Source: GWA1-39-11 sp964360265
GTDB taxonomy: Bacteria; Patescibacteriota; Microgenomatia; Levybacterales; GWA1-39-11
DNA length: 22,914 bases
NCBI GenBank assembly: GCA_964360265.1
Contig: CAYHUY010000013.1
Coordinates: forward strand, 1-22,914
Direction: 5' to 3'
Below, in pieces: positions 8,527 to 15,533 of this stretch. Position numbers and translations under genes: made by a program. Every line of letters starts with the position of its first letter. The stretch's first letter is position 1. The notes under the pieces are model-generated. The model was not told where the DNA came from and did not search any database. It worked only from the letters and a program-made list of their open reading frames with translations.

Positions 8527-9053
8527 AATTTAACGCATATAAGCTGAGGCGGTCAAAAGCAACCCAAAAAGATATTCTAAGGGGCAAAAAAAACGATATT
8601 TATATAATTCTTGATAATGTGCTCGACACATATAATGTGGGCGCAATATTTAGGTTGGCTGATGCGGTTGCAGCAAAAAAAATATATCTTTGCGGACATA
8701 CGGAAACTCCACCGAATTCACGCATTAAAAAGGCCTCGATCAATACAACCGAGTGGGTCAACTGGAAGCATCGCGAAAGCGCTGTTGACGCGCTCCTCGA
8801 ACTCAAAACTCAAAACTCAAAACTCAAAACTATTGCTATAGAACAAAGTCCGAAAAGCATTTCTTACATGGAAGCAAACTATGAATTTCCTATCGCGCTT
8901 GTCGTTGGAAATGAAACCCACGGAGTTTCAAAAGAAGTACTCAAAATCGCAGATCAAATCGTAGAGATCCCAATGTTCGGCATAAACGTTTCTTTAAACA
9001 CGATGGTCTCTCTGGCAATTGTTCTCTATAAAACGCTTGAGAAGAATCGGTAG
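8523..9053 (+). CDS. TrmH/SpoU-family RNA methyltransferase
   Basis: 176 aa from ATG 8523, chosen because it overlaps the topA stop as ATGA and removes a 20-codon tail that is only topA sequence in another frame. SPOUT methyltransferases use SAM to 2'-O-methylate tRNA or rRNA. Family motifs: IILDNVLDTYNVGAIFRLAD (motif 1, with N-x-GA-x-x-R), ALVVGNETHGVS (motif 2) and IPMFGINVSLNTMVSLAI (motif 3, the SAM-binding knot). Target specificity (TrmH or TrmL type) cannot be told. A 7-bp tandem repeat inserts the residues KTQNSKLKT near positions 94-102, between two core elements. There is no extra N-terminal L30-like domain. Confidence 0.88.
   Translation: MKFNAYKLRRSKATQKDILRGKKNDIYIILDNVLDTYNVGAIFRLADAVAAKKIYLCGHTETPPNSRIKKASINTTEWVNWKHRESAVDALLELKTQNSKLKTIAIEQSPKSISYMEANYEFPIALVVGNETHGVSKEVLKIADQIVEIPMFGINVSLNTMVSLAIVLYKTLEKNR
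8801..8831. repeat. 7-bp tandem repeat ACTCAAA, 4.4 copies, inside the methyltransferase gene
   Basis: The unit ACTCAAA repeats without error four times and ends with ACT. Seven is not a multiple of three, so three units make a 7-residue period (LKTQNSK) and a gain or loss of one unit would shift the frame. Confidence 0.9.
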
Positions 9054-9061
9054 GCCTCTTG

Positions 9062-9070
9062 TGGTAAAAT
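9062..9070 (+). promoter_or_regulatory. Extended -10 box and SD of rmuC
   Basis: TGGTAAAAT is an extended -10 (TG-N-TAAAAT) ending 9 nt before the ATG at 9080. AGGAG at 9071-9075 could serve as Shine-Dalgarno if transcription starts earlier; with this box the start would fall near 9077 and the mRNA would be almost leaderless. The two readings conflict and cannot be settled from sequence. Confidence 0.4.
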
Positions 9071-9079
9071 AGGAGTTCG

Positions 9080-10057
9080 ATGAACTCTGATCTGCTCGTT
9101 ATAGCCTCGATAATAATTGTTGGTTTTGCTCTTGTAATTTATTTTATTCGAAAACAAAATTCTAATCCTGATTCTTCCCTCATTGAGTGGATGAAATCCA
9201 TGCAATCATCGTTTGACGTAAATAGCAAAACAATGAACTCTACTCTTCAATCAAATTCCAAACAATTGAATGATCGCCTAGATAATGCAGCGCGAGTAAT
9301 TGCTGCAGTTCAAAAGAATATAGGTGAGATGTCTGAAATTGGAAGGAGCATGCGCGACCTTCAAGAATTTCTGCAAAGCCCAAAACTAAGGGGAAATATT
9401 GGTGAACAAGTATTGAAGGAACTTCTGGGCCAACTCTTACCAAAACAGTCCTTTCATCTACAATACGCATTTAAAAGTGGCTCGATAGTTGATGCCGCCA
9501 TAAAAACCGAAGCAGGAATAATTCCTATTGATTCAAAGTTCCCAATGGAAAACTTCCGTAAAATGATGGCGAATGGTCCGGATTCCGAAAAAAAGACGGC
9601 CGAACGGGAATTCGTTTCCGATGTTAAAAAGCATATTGACGATATTGCTAAAAAATATATCCTACCAGCTGAAGGAACAATCGATTACGCCCTCATGTAT
9701 ATTCCCTCCGAATCTGTTTATTATGAAATAGTGAATAATTCGACTTTGTTCGACTACTCAGCAAAGTATCGAGTCCTCCCTGTTTCACCCATGACTTTCT
9801 ATGCGTATCTTCGCGCAATTTTAATGGGATTTGAAGGACAAAAAATAAGTCAGCATGCCCAAAAAATCCTCGCGGGCCTCAGAGCTATTCAAAAAGAATA
9901 TGAAAAAGTCGGGGAGAATCTCGATACGCTAAATAAACATGTAACCAATTCTTATAATATGATGGGGCAAATCGATAACGGGTTCTCAAAATTGGGCGAT
10001 AAAATAAAAATAACAAGCACTCTCGAACAGGGAAAAAAGGAACTTCCTGAGAACTAA
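9080..10057 (+). CDS. rmuC: RmuC-family protein
   Basis: 325 aa. RmuC proteins limit recombination at inverted repeats and contain a predicted PD-(D/E)XK-like nuclease core; their biochemical activity is not well settled. A transmembrane helix (about 5-24) is followed by a heptad-rich coiled-coil region (about 30-95) and the conserved RmuC domain: SPKLRGNIGEQVLKELLGQLLP split by loops, SIVDAAIKT, IIPIDSKFPMENF, IDYALMYIPSESVYYEI and VSPMTFYAYLRAI. These are the family's diagnostic stretches. Shorter than E. coli RmuC (about 475 aa) because the coiled coil is shorter. The stop overlaps the stop of the opposing reductase gene by 4 nt. Confidence 0.93.
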   Translation: MNSDLLVIASIIIVGFALVIYFIRKQNSNPDSSLIEWMKSMQSSFDVNSKTMNSTLQSNSKQLNDRLDNAARVIAAVQKNIGEMSEIGRSMRDLQEFLQSPKLRGNIGEQVLKELLGQLLPKQSFHLQYAFKSGSIVDAAIKTEAGIIPIDSKFPMENFRKMMANGPDSEKKTAEREFVSDVKKHIDDIAKKYILPAEGTIDYALMYIPSESVYYEIVNNSTLFDYSAKYRVLPVSPMTFYAYLRAILMGFEGQKISQHAQKILAGLRAIQKEYEKVGENLDTLNKHVTNSYNMMGQIDNGFSKLGDKIKITSTLEQGKKELPEN

Positions 10058-10743
10058 TATCCAGGAAAATCTTCACTTTTTATGTCTTCCTCCAAAACCC
10101 CCAAGCCCCTGACTAGCTTTTCCATTGCTTCAACAAATAATAACGGCCCCGAGATGTAAAATAGTGAATTTAGATATTGAACATTTTTCTTAATTTTCTC
10201 CTCATCAATTCGCCCAACTTCCGAGGTGACGACATAAATTACTTTCCTAAACTCACTTGAGATCGAATTTAATTCGTCAAGGAAGATAATTTCTTCTCTA
10301 TTGCTAAAAGATGAAATTAGTGTAAAAGGATTATTCAAATTTTTATCCCGCAAATAAACCAGCATTGATCTTGCCGGAGTGATTCCAATGCCTCCGGCCA
10401 GATATACTTTTCCTTTTACGTCTTTTTCATTTAATACAAACGTTCCGTGTGGACCCCGCATCTGAACTTCTGCGCCAACAGAGAGGCCATAAAATGCTTT
10501 TTTTAACGAGCTGTGTAGAATTCGGGTTGTTATCAATATATCTTCCTCTGTTGGACTGGATGACATTGTGAAAAACCGAGATATTCCGCGTTCATCTGGA
10601 TTATTGTGATTAAGTATTATTTTAACGTATTGTCCCGGCAAATAATCGAACCCAGTTGCTTTTTCAAAGTGAAAAGCCCATGTATCGTCCGTTAATTGTT
10701 CTTTTCGAATTAGCTTTGGATGGAAATTTTGGGGCGAATTCAT
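10054..10743 (-). CDS. FNR-family FAD/NAD(P)-dependent oxidoreductase
   Basis: 229 aa. The flavin domain shows YLPGQYVKI and RFFTMSSSP, the R-x-F/Y-T/S-x-SS motif that binds FAD. The pyridine-nucleotide domain shows GKVYLAGGIGITPARSMLVY and ends with the short SEDFPGY tail. There is no ferredoxin or haemoglobin domain, so it is a stand-alone two-domain reductase that would pass electrons between NAD(P)H and an unseen partner such as a ferredoxin or flavodoxin. Start ATG 10743; a TATAGT box 11 nt upstream on the same strand suggests a very short leader. It is tail-to-tail with rmuC and divergent from the 54-aa gene. Confidence 0.88.
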   Translation of the reverse strand: MNSPQNFHPKLIRKEQLTDDTWAFHFEKATGFDYLPGQYVKIILNHNNPDERGISRFFTMSSSPTEEDILITTRILHSSLKKAFYGLSVGAEVQMRGPHGTFVLNEKDVKGKVYLAGGIGITPARSMLVYLRDKNLNNPFTLISSFSNREEIIFLDELNSISSEFRKVIYVVTSEVGRIDEEKIKKNVQYLNSLFYISGPLLFVEAMEKLVRGLGVLEEDIKSEDFPGY

Positions 10744-10769
10744 AATAAAATGATACTATAAATTTGTGA

Positions 10770-10775
10770 TAGAAT
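10770..10775 (+). promoter_or_regulatory. -10 box giving a leaderless mRNA for the 54-aa gene
   Basis: TAGAAT ends 6 nt before the ATG at 10782, so the predicted transcription start coincides with the start codon. There is no Shine-Dalgarno in the 38-nt divergent gap, which agrees with leaderless translation. Confidence 0.45.
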
Positions 10776-10781
10776 ATACAT

Positions 10782-10946
10782 ATGTGTTACAACTGCGGGT
10801 GTGGAGCTCTTGATGATGACATGGGTCATCCTGAGAATATAACTACTCAAACTTTTGAAAAAGCGGCTAGAGCCGAAGGTCAAACAGTTCAGGAAGCAAA
10901 GAAAAAAACCTTAGAGCTCCTCAAGAAAGAACTCGGCGAAGAATAG
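10782..10946 (+). CDS. Small Cys-rich protein, 54 aa
   Basis: Reads MCYNCGCGALDDDMGHPENI and ends in a Lys/Glu-rich helix (KKKTLELLKKELGEE). Three Cys within the first seven residues (C2, C5, C7), followed by Asp-rich residues and a His, suggest a small metal-binding head. A helical tail of about 30 residues follows. I recall similar MCYNCGCG-starting short proteins among CPR hypotheticals, but no function is known to me. Stop TAG at 10944-10946 is 1 nt before the ATG of the helicase-nuclease, so the two are very probably co-transcribed. The Cys pattern, the promoter box and the tight junction argue that it is real despite its size. Confidence 0.78.
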   Translation: MCYNCGCGALDDDMGHPENITTQTFEKAARAEGQTVQEAKKKTLELLKKELGEE

Positions 10947-10947
10947 G

Positions 10948-13818
10948 ATGGTAAACCCCGAACAAAAAAAAGCAATAGAACACAAAACCGGGCCTCTTCT
11001 TATAATAGCGGGCGCCGGTACTGGCAAGACAACAGTGATAACTGAACGTATAAAGCATTTAATAGTTGAGAGAAATATTCCATCTGGAAGTATCCTTGCT
11101 CTAACTTTCACAGACAAGGCATCTTACGAAATGCAGGAGAGGATTGATATTCTTCTTCCTTATGGATATACAAATTTATGGATTAATACTTTCCATTCGT
11201 TTTGCGACAGAATATTGCGCGACGAAGCGCACAATATGGGGCTTGATAGTGGATACGTGCTCATGTCTGAATCAGAATCTGTATTATTTTTGCGAACTAA
11301 TATTTTTAATTTAGGTCTAAAACTCTTTAAACCATACGGAAATCCCACAAAATTCCTTGACGGCCTGCTAACACACTTTTCAAGACTTGGCGATGAAGAT
11401 ATTTCACCCGATGAATACATAAAATGGGTGAAAGATCAAAGCTCAGAGGATAAAAATCAATACCTGGAACTTGCTAATGCCTATAAAAAATACCAAGAAC
11501 TTAAGGTCGCCGGATCTTTTATGGATTTTTCGGATCTCATCTCAAATACTCTAAAACTATTTAGGACTCGAGAGAATATTTTAAAACGCTACCAAAAACA
11601 ATTTCAGTTTATCTTAGTTGATGAATTTCAGGATACGAATTATGCCCAAAACGAACTGGCTATTTTACTTGCCGGCCTGAAGCGCAATATTACTGTTGTT
11701 GCGGATGATGACCAGGCAATTTACAGATTTCGTGGCGCAGCTGTCTCAAATGTCCTACAGTTCAAAAAAAACTTTCCAAAAGCTCAAATTATAACGCTTA
11801 TTGATAACTACAGATCCACCCAAATAATCCTTGACGCAGCATACCGACTTATTCAAAATAATAATCCAAACAGACTCGAAATAGTTGAAAAAATAAATAA
11901 AAAACTTAAGAGCCATTCTATGGCTCCCAAAAGGGACATTGAATTTATACATGAAAACCGTGCGGAAGATGAGGCAGATAGAATTGCTCGCGAAATTTCC
12001 GACCTAACAAAAAAGTCTCACGAATACCGAGATATTGCAATTTTGGTTCGCGCAAACAACCACGCGCAAATGATAACAACCGCACTTGCCCGGCATAGAC
12101 TTCCTTATCAATTCCTAGGTCCTGGTTATCTTTTCCAACAAGATGAAGTAAAGGATTTAATAGCCTATTTAACATTTTTGACAAATTTAGCGGATGCTGT
12201 TTCTTTATTTAGAGTACTGTCAATGGACGTATTTAATATCCCGTATATAGAACTCAATTATTTACTCAACTTTGCGAAGAAAAAAAACCTTACCTTGTTT
12301 GAAGCGCTTGAAAACACTAACCAAACATTTTTAAAACCGGAAACTCAAGAAAAATTAAAAAATTTTAGGCAGATGGTAATTAAACATCTGGAAAAAAGCC
12401 GAAAAGAAAACGCTGGACAAATTCTTTATTACTTTTTAGTGGATTCAAAACTCTTTGAAACACTCAATGAGACTGATTCATTAAAAGACGAGCGAAGAGT
12501 ACAAAATATTGCAAAATTTTTTGACCGCGTCCACAACTTTGAAAGCGAGCGGAATGATAGTAATATTTTTACTTTAATTGACTGGCTTACTCTTATGCTG
12601 CAGCTTGGAGACAGCCCGACAGCCGCCGATATTGATATTCGAGATCAGAATGCGGTAAACATTTTGACAGTACATTCTTCAAAGGGTCTTGAATTTAAAG
12701 TTGTATTTTTAGTAAATTTAGTTTCCGAACGCTTTCCAACGCGCGAAAGAAATGAAAAAATTCCCCTTCCTGAAGGGATTATAAAGGAAAAAATAAAGCC
12801 TGGCACTGACTTCCACCTTGAAGAGGAAAGAAGGCTTTTTTATGTTGGGATGACGCGGGCAAAAGAACTGCTGTATTTTACAGCCGCGGATCTTTATGGA
12901 ACAGGGAAGCGACCAAAAAAACTTTCTCCTTTTATATATGAAGCGATACCAAAACTAAAAGAAAAAACACAACAAACACCTAACGTTCACCAACTGTCTT
13001 TGGAAGGTATTCTTGCAACATACGAGGAGCAACCCCAGGACAAAGAGGACCTGCCTGCCGGCAGGCAGGAAAAGCTGCCCCTTAAATTAACGTATATCAC
13101 CTACTCAAACTTACAAATGTTTGATATCTGCCCCCTACACTACAAAGCAAAGGTAATATTTAATATCCCAACGCCAACCGTTGCGGTTCAAAGTTTTGGA
13201 ATTTCTTTACATAATACGCTCTACAGATTTTATGTGCTGGTTCGGGACGGGACAATTCCTACTAGGGGCGATCTGCAAGATATTCTTAAAAAAGAATGGT
13301 TGTCAGATGGATATACCAATAAAAGACATGAAGAAGAACGTTTTGCGCAAGGGACAAAAATCCTTGACGAATTTTATCAAACTAGCGGAAAAGAGCCAGT
13401 TAATCCCCTGGCCCTTGAACTACCCATTTCATTTATTTTAAAAAATGGCGTGAAGGTATTTGGAAAAATTGACAGAGTTGATAAAAAGGGCCAGGGGATT
13501 GAAATAATTGACTATAAAACTGGGGAAGACAATCCAAAAGCTGAAAAATCACACAGGCTTCAACTTGCGATGTATGCGCTTGCCGCAACAAAAATTAAAG
13601 ACCCACTTCTAGACAGAAAGCCGGAAGACATTACTGCTTCAATTAAATTTCTTGAAGGCAATACTAAAAAGTCTATGAGTTTTTCGGCGCAGGATTTAGA
13701 GAAACTCGAGGATCAATTAATTGAAAGGGTCGAGGAAATCGAACAAAGCGATTTCAAATGCTCAGGAAGCATCTTATGCCAGAATTGCGAATACAAAATC
13801 CTCTGCAACCCTAACTAA
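10948..13818 (+). CDS. UvrD/PcrA-type helicase fused to AddB-like Fe-S PD-(D/E)XK nuclease
   Basis: 956 aa. Superfamily 1A helicase: Walker A IIAGAGTGKTTVI near residue 25, motif II ILVDEFQDTN near 222, motif III VADDDQAIYRFRGA, motif V ILTVHSSKGLEFKVVFLVN near 575, and motif VI FYVGMTRAKELLYF near 632. After a linker (about 655-712) comes a RecB-type nuclease: KIDRVDK, IEIIDYKTGE (D and K of PD-(D/E)XK) and RLQLAMYALA. Cysteines C728, C944, C947 and C953 give C...C-x2-C-x5-C, the Fe-S staple of AddB/Cas4 nucleases. This architecture suits resection of double-strand breaks, as in AdnAB or AddAB; only one helicase-nuclease subunit is seen. The linker holds an in-frame palindrome read as DLPAGRQ (701-707). 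Confidence 0.93.
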   Translation: MVNPEQKKAIEHKTGPLLIIAGAGTGKTTVITERIKHLIVERNIPSGSILALTFTDKASYEMQERIDILLPYGYTNLWINTFHSFCDRILRDEAHNMGLDSGYVLMSESESVLFLRTNIFNLGLKLFKPYGNPTKFLDGLLTHFSRLGDEDISPDEYIKWVKDQSSEDKNQYLELANAYKKYQELKVAGSFMDFSDLISNTLKLFRTRENILKRYQKQFQFILVDEFQDTNYAQNELAILLAGLKRNITVVADDDQAIYRFRGAAVSNVLQFKKNFPKAQIITLIDNYRSTQIILDAAYRLIQNNNPNRLEIVEKINKKLKSHSMAPKRDIEFIHENRAEDEADRIAREISDLTKKSHEYRDIAILVRANNHAQMITTALARHRLPYQFLGPGYLFQQDEVKDLIAYLTFLTNLADAVSLFRVLSMDVFNIPYIELNYLLNFAKKKNLTLFEALENTNQTFLKPETQEKLKNFRQMVIKHLEKSRKENAGQILYYFLVDSKLFETLNETDSLKDERRVQNIAKFFDRVHNFESERNDSNIFTLIDWLTLMLQLGDSPTAADIDIRDQNAVNILTVHSSKGLEFKVVFLVNLVSERFPTRERNEKIPLPEGIIKEKIKPGTDFHLEEERRLFYVGMTRAKELLYFTAADLYGTGKRPKKLSPFIYEAIPKLKEKTQQTPNVHQLSLEGILATYEEQPQDKEDLPAGRQEKLPLKLTYITYSNLQMFDICPLHYKAKVIFNIPTPTVAVQSFGISLHNTLYRFYVLVRDGTIPTRGDLQDILKKEWLSDGYTNKRHEEERFAQGTKILDEFYQTSGKEPVNPLALELPISFILKNGVKVFGKIDRVDKKGQGIEIIDYKTGEDNPKAEKSHRLQLAMYALAATKIKDPLLDRKPEDITASIKFLEGNTKKSMSFSAQDLEKLEDQLIERVEEIEQSDFKCSGSILCQNCEYKILCNPN
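13050..13069. repeat. 20-bp perfect palindrome in the helicase-nuclease linker
   Basis: CCTGCCTGCCGGCAGGCAGG equals its own reverse complement over all 20 bases. It is GC-rich inside an AT-rich gene. It is read in frame as (D)LPAGRQ at residues 701-707, in the linker between helicase and nuclease domains. The same 20 bp occurs at 17145-17164 in the same reading phase. Confidence 0.95.
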
Positions 13819-13826
13819 TTTGCTTG

Positions 13827-13854
13827 TACTGAGCGAACGTAGTGAGTCGAAGTG
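13827..13854. repeat. Short GAGCGAA/GAGTCGAA repeat between the helicase-nuclease gene and rnpB
   Basis: ACTGAGCGAACGTAGTGAGTCGAAG contains two near-copies of TGAG(T)CGAA. In CPR genomes I recall such sequence as a dispersed repeat that is sometimes translated (SERSESK). It directly abuts the 3' end of RNase P RNA. It is not a hairpin with a U-run, so not an ordinary terminator. Confidence 0.5.
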
Positions 13855-14215
13855 TGTCAGGAAGAGAGTAAGCCAGATTCTGTTTTTCGATTGTCATCTA
13901 TCTAGATAACGATATTAGTCGTCTTCTCTCCGATTTTACGGAGTGCCCATAACCTCAACGCTCCTGTAATGCATATCAGCACGTTGATCGTAGGTTGCAG
14001 CGGGTAGGATTCCCAAGTTTCACACTCACTCTTCTCTGTTGGTCTCAGATTTTGTTAATTCAAAATCTGTTTCGAACGCCGCTTGTGAGAAAAGCGCTCG
14101 AACACTGGAACTTTCGTTCCGGAGCTTACGCTCCATCCCCGGCATTACACCTGTCTGGACTTTCCTCCCGCCTAAATATTCAATTTTTGGCGGGCGACAA
14201 TCCTTCTTCCTGACA
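13855..14215 (-). ncRNA. rnpB: RNase P RNA (bacterial class A type)
   Basis: This is the catalytic RNA that matures tRNA 5' ends. On the minus strand the 5' part holds GAGGAAAGTCCAGAC (14153-14167), the near-universal RNase P conserved block. The 3' part holds AGATAGATGACAATC (13889-13903) and ACAGAATCTGGCTTAC (13868-13883), the conserved P4-forming end. The termini TGTCAGGAAGA (14205-14215) and TCTTCCTGACA (13855-13865) pair perfectly over 11 bp as P1, fixing a length near 361 nt. Two ideal tetraloop hairpins are visible: GGAGC-GTAA-GCTCC (14121-14134) and GGAAC-GAAA-GTTCC (14107-14120). A further stem CAGATTTT...AAAATCTG is also present. The gene is intact although the scaffold gap begins at its 5' edge; no reading frame within it is credible. 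Confidence 0.93.
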
Positions 14216-14315
14216 NNNNNNNNNNNNNNNNNNNNNNNNNNNNNNNNNNNNNNNNNNNNNNNNNNNNNNNNNNNNNNNNNNNNNNNNNNNNNNNNNNNNN
14301 NNNNNNNNNNNNNNN
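14216..14315. other. Assembly gap of 100 N
   Basis: 100 undetermined bases. The round number suggests a scaffolding placeholder, so the true length is unknown. It removes the 3' end of miaA and any promoter of rnpB. Confidence 0.98.
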
Positions 14316-15104
14316 CTGTTTTTTTGCAAGCTGTCTTTCTGCTATAATCCATTTTCGAATTGCCTCCTCGAGTGTTATTTTTTTCTCTAGAAAATTAAAC
14401 AACTGCTTGTAACCGACAGCTCTTTTTAACTGCGGAGAGAGCTTCTTGTAGTTTCTAAATAATTCCTCTGCCTCGGAAACAGCCCCCATCCTTATTCTTT
14501 CATCAACTCTCGAAACTATTCTCTTTTTCAAAACATCCATGGAGGTTTTAATACCGATAATTAATGCTTCGCTGTTTTTAAACAATGGCTTCGAGACTAG
14601 GGTCGGACCCTGAGCCTGGGCGACCTCTATGGCGCGCACTAGTCTTCTTTTATTATTCGCGTCCGAACTGTTCATTCTGTTAAATCTCTCCCGAGAAAGA
14701 TTTTTCAATTTCTCCTGGAGTTTTTCGGCTGGCAATTTTTTAAGTTTCTCTCGAAGTGTTTTATCAGGCGGGATAGTAAGAGTATCGATTTTACTAAAAA
14801 GCGCATCTGAGTAAAAGCCCGTTCCTCCTACAAATATGGGTATCTTTTGTTCGTCATATGCTTTCTCAACCAAAGGCTTAACTCTTTCGACAAAATCTCG
14901 AACCGAAAAAGACTGATTAGGAGATAATATATCGAGAAGGAATGTTTTGACCGACCTATCTTTTCCGGAGATTATGTCGGCACCACGATATACTTGCACT
15001 GAGTCAGCGGATATCAAAACTGATGGAATTACTGAGGATAATTTGAACGCGAGATCTGTTTTACCAACAGACGTAGGACCTATTATAAAAAGGGCCTTTT
15101 TCAC
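14316..15104 (-). CDS. miaA: tRNA dimethylallyltransferase MiaA, C-terminus lost in the gap
   Basis: 263 N-terminal residues are visible. MiaA adds a dimethylallyl group to N6 of A37 in tRNAs that read UNN codons, the first step towards ms2i6A. Motifs: P-loop IIGPTSVGKTDLA (8-20), ISADSVQVYRGADI, IFVGGTGFYSDALF, RVDERIRMGAVSEAEEL, RAVGYKQLF and the tRNA-contacting WIIAERQLAKKQ, where sequence stops. The family usually ends about 30-45 residues later, which must lie in the gap. An open frame continues past the N run, but those residues are antisense to RNase P RNA and are not real protein. The start is 19 nt after the stop of the HU gene, suggesting one transcript. Confidence 0.94.
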
Positions 15105-15123
15105 AAGGACTATTATATCTTAA

Positions 15124-15402
15124 CTACCTAACCGCTTTCTTTAGACTCTTTCCAGGGGTAAACCCGGGCGCATTGCGAGCCGGAATTGTAATTGTTTCTC
15201 CGGTCTTTGGGTTGCGTCCTTTCCTTTCTTTTCTCGCTCGGAGTGAAAATGTTCCGAACCCTGTTAAGACAACCTTTTCTCCGCGTTTTAATGAATCTCT
15301 GATTGCATTAAGAAAAACCTTTACCGCTTCTTTTGCTGCCTTATTCGTAAGGTTTGCTTTTTTGGCCACTAATTCTGTTAACTCTTTTTTTGTTACTGAC
15401 AA
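15124..15402 (-). CDS. HU/IHF-family DNA-binding protein, TTG start
   Basis: 92 aa, normal family length. HU dimers bend and coat DNA in the nucleoid. N-terminal helices (MSVTKKELTELVAKKANLT), the GEKVVLTGFGTFSLRAR core and the DNA-binding arm RKGRNPKTGETITIPARNAPGFTPG (read in two parts: about 59-70 and 71-84) are all present. The start is TTG at 15400-15402: GGAGGTGA lies 6 nt upstream, the first residues match HU, and no ATG is in register. A sigma70-type promoter lies about 70 nt upstream. It is probably the first gene of a transcript continuing into miaA. Confidence 0.95.
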   Translation of the reverse strand: MSVTKKELTELVAKKANLTNKAAKEAVKVFLNAIRDSLKRGEKVVLTGFGTFSLRARKERKGRNPKTGETITIPARNAPGFTPGKSLKKAVR

Positions 15403-15407
15403 ATTTT

Positions 15408-15416
15408 ATCACCTCC
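15408..15416 (-). promoter_or_regulatory. Strong Shine-Dalgarno before the TTG start of HU
   Basis: GGAGGTGAT on the minus strand is a 9-nt match to the anti-SD tail of 16S rRNA, 6 nt before TTG. It decides the start codon and probably compensates for the weak initiator. Confidence 0.85.
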
Positions 15417-15445
15417 CGCCATTAGAATTTGTTGACGAATGAAGT

Positions 15446-15502
15446 AAACCCTACTCCATTTTATATTGATATAACAATAACTCTTAAATTAGGGTTTGTC
15501 AA
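15446..15502 (-). promoter_or_regulatory. HU promoter with inverted repeat
   Basis: Minus-strand TTGACA (15497-15502) and TATTGT (15474-15479) are 17 nt apart. An 8-bp inverted repeat, AAACCCTA (15446-15453) and TAGGGTTT (15490-15497), flanks the -10 region. The distal arm touches the -35 and the proximal arm lies in the leader, so it could be an operator or part of the leader fold. The operator role is a guess. Confidence 0.55.
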
Positions 15503-15533
15503 GACATTGATTTGACGACTAGACTTGCAATTT

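Noticed and set aside
8801..8831. CRISPR-like direct repeats
   Set aside because: The unit is 7 bp, with no spacers, and sits in a coding region.
13819..13854. Rho-independent terminator after the helicase-nuclease gene
   Set aside because: There is no stable hairpin followed by a T-run; the sequence is a direct-repeat type element.
13995..14213. 72-aa plus-strand frame
   Set aside because: It lies antisense within rnpB and has no homology or initiation signals.
14172..14215. Continuation of the miaA frame after the gap (residues SGRRIVARQKLNI)
   Set aside because: These bases belong to the 5' part of RNase P RNA; the frame match across an arbitrary-length gap is meaningless.
14026..14352. 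Open frames on both strands running across the N block
   Set aside because: They are open only because N is translated as X, and the flanking parts are RNase P RNA and the miaA end.
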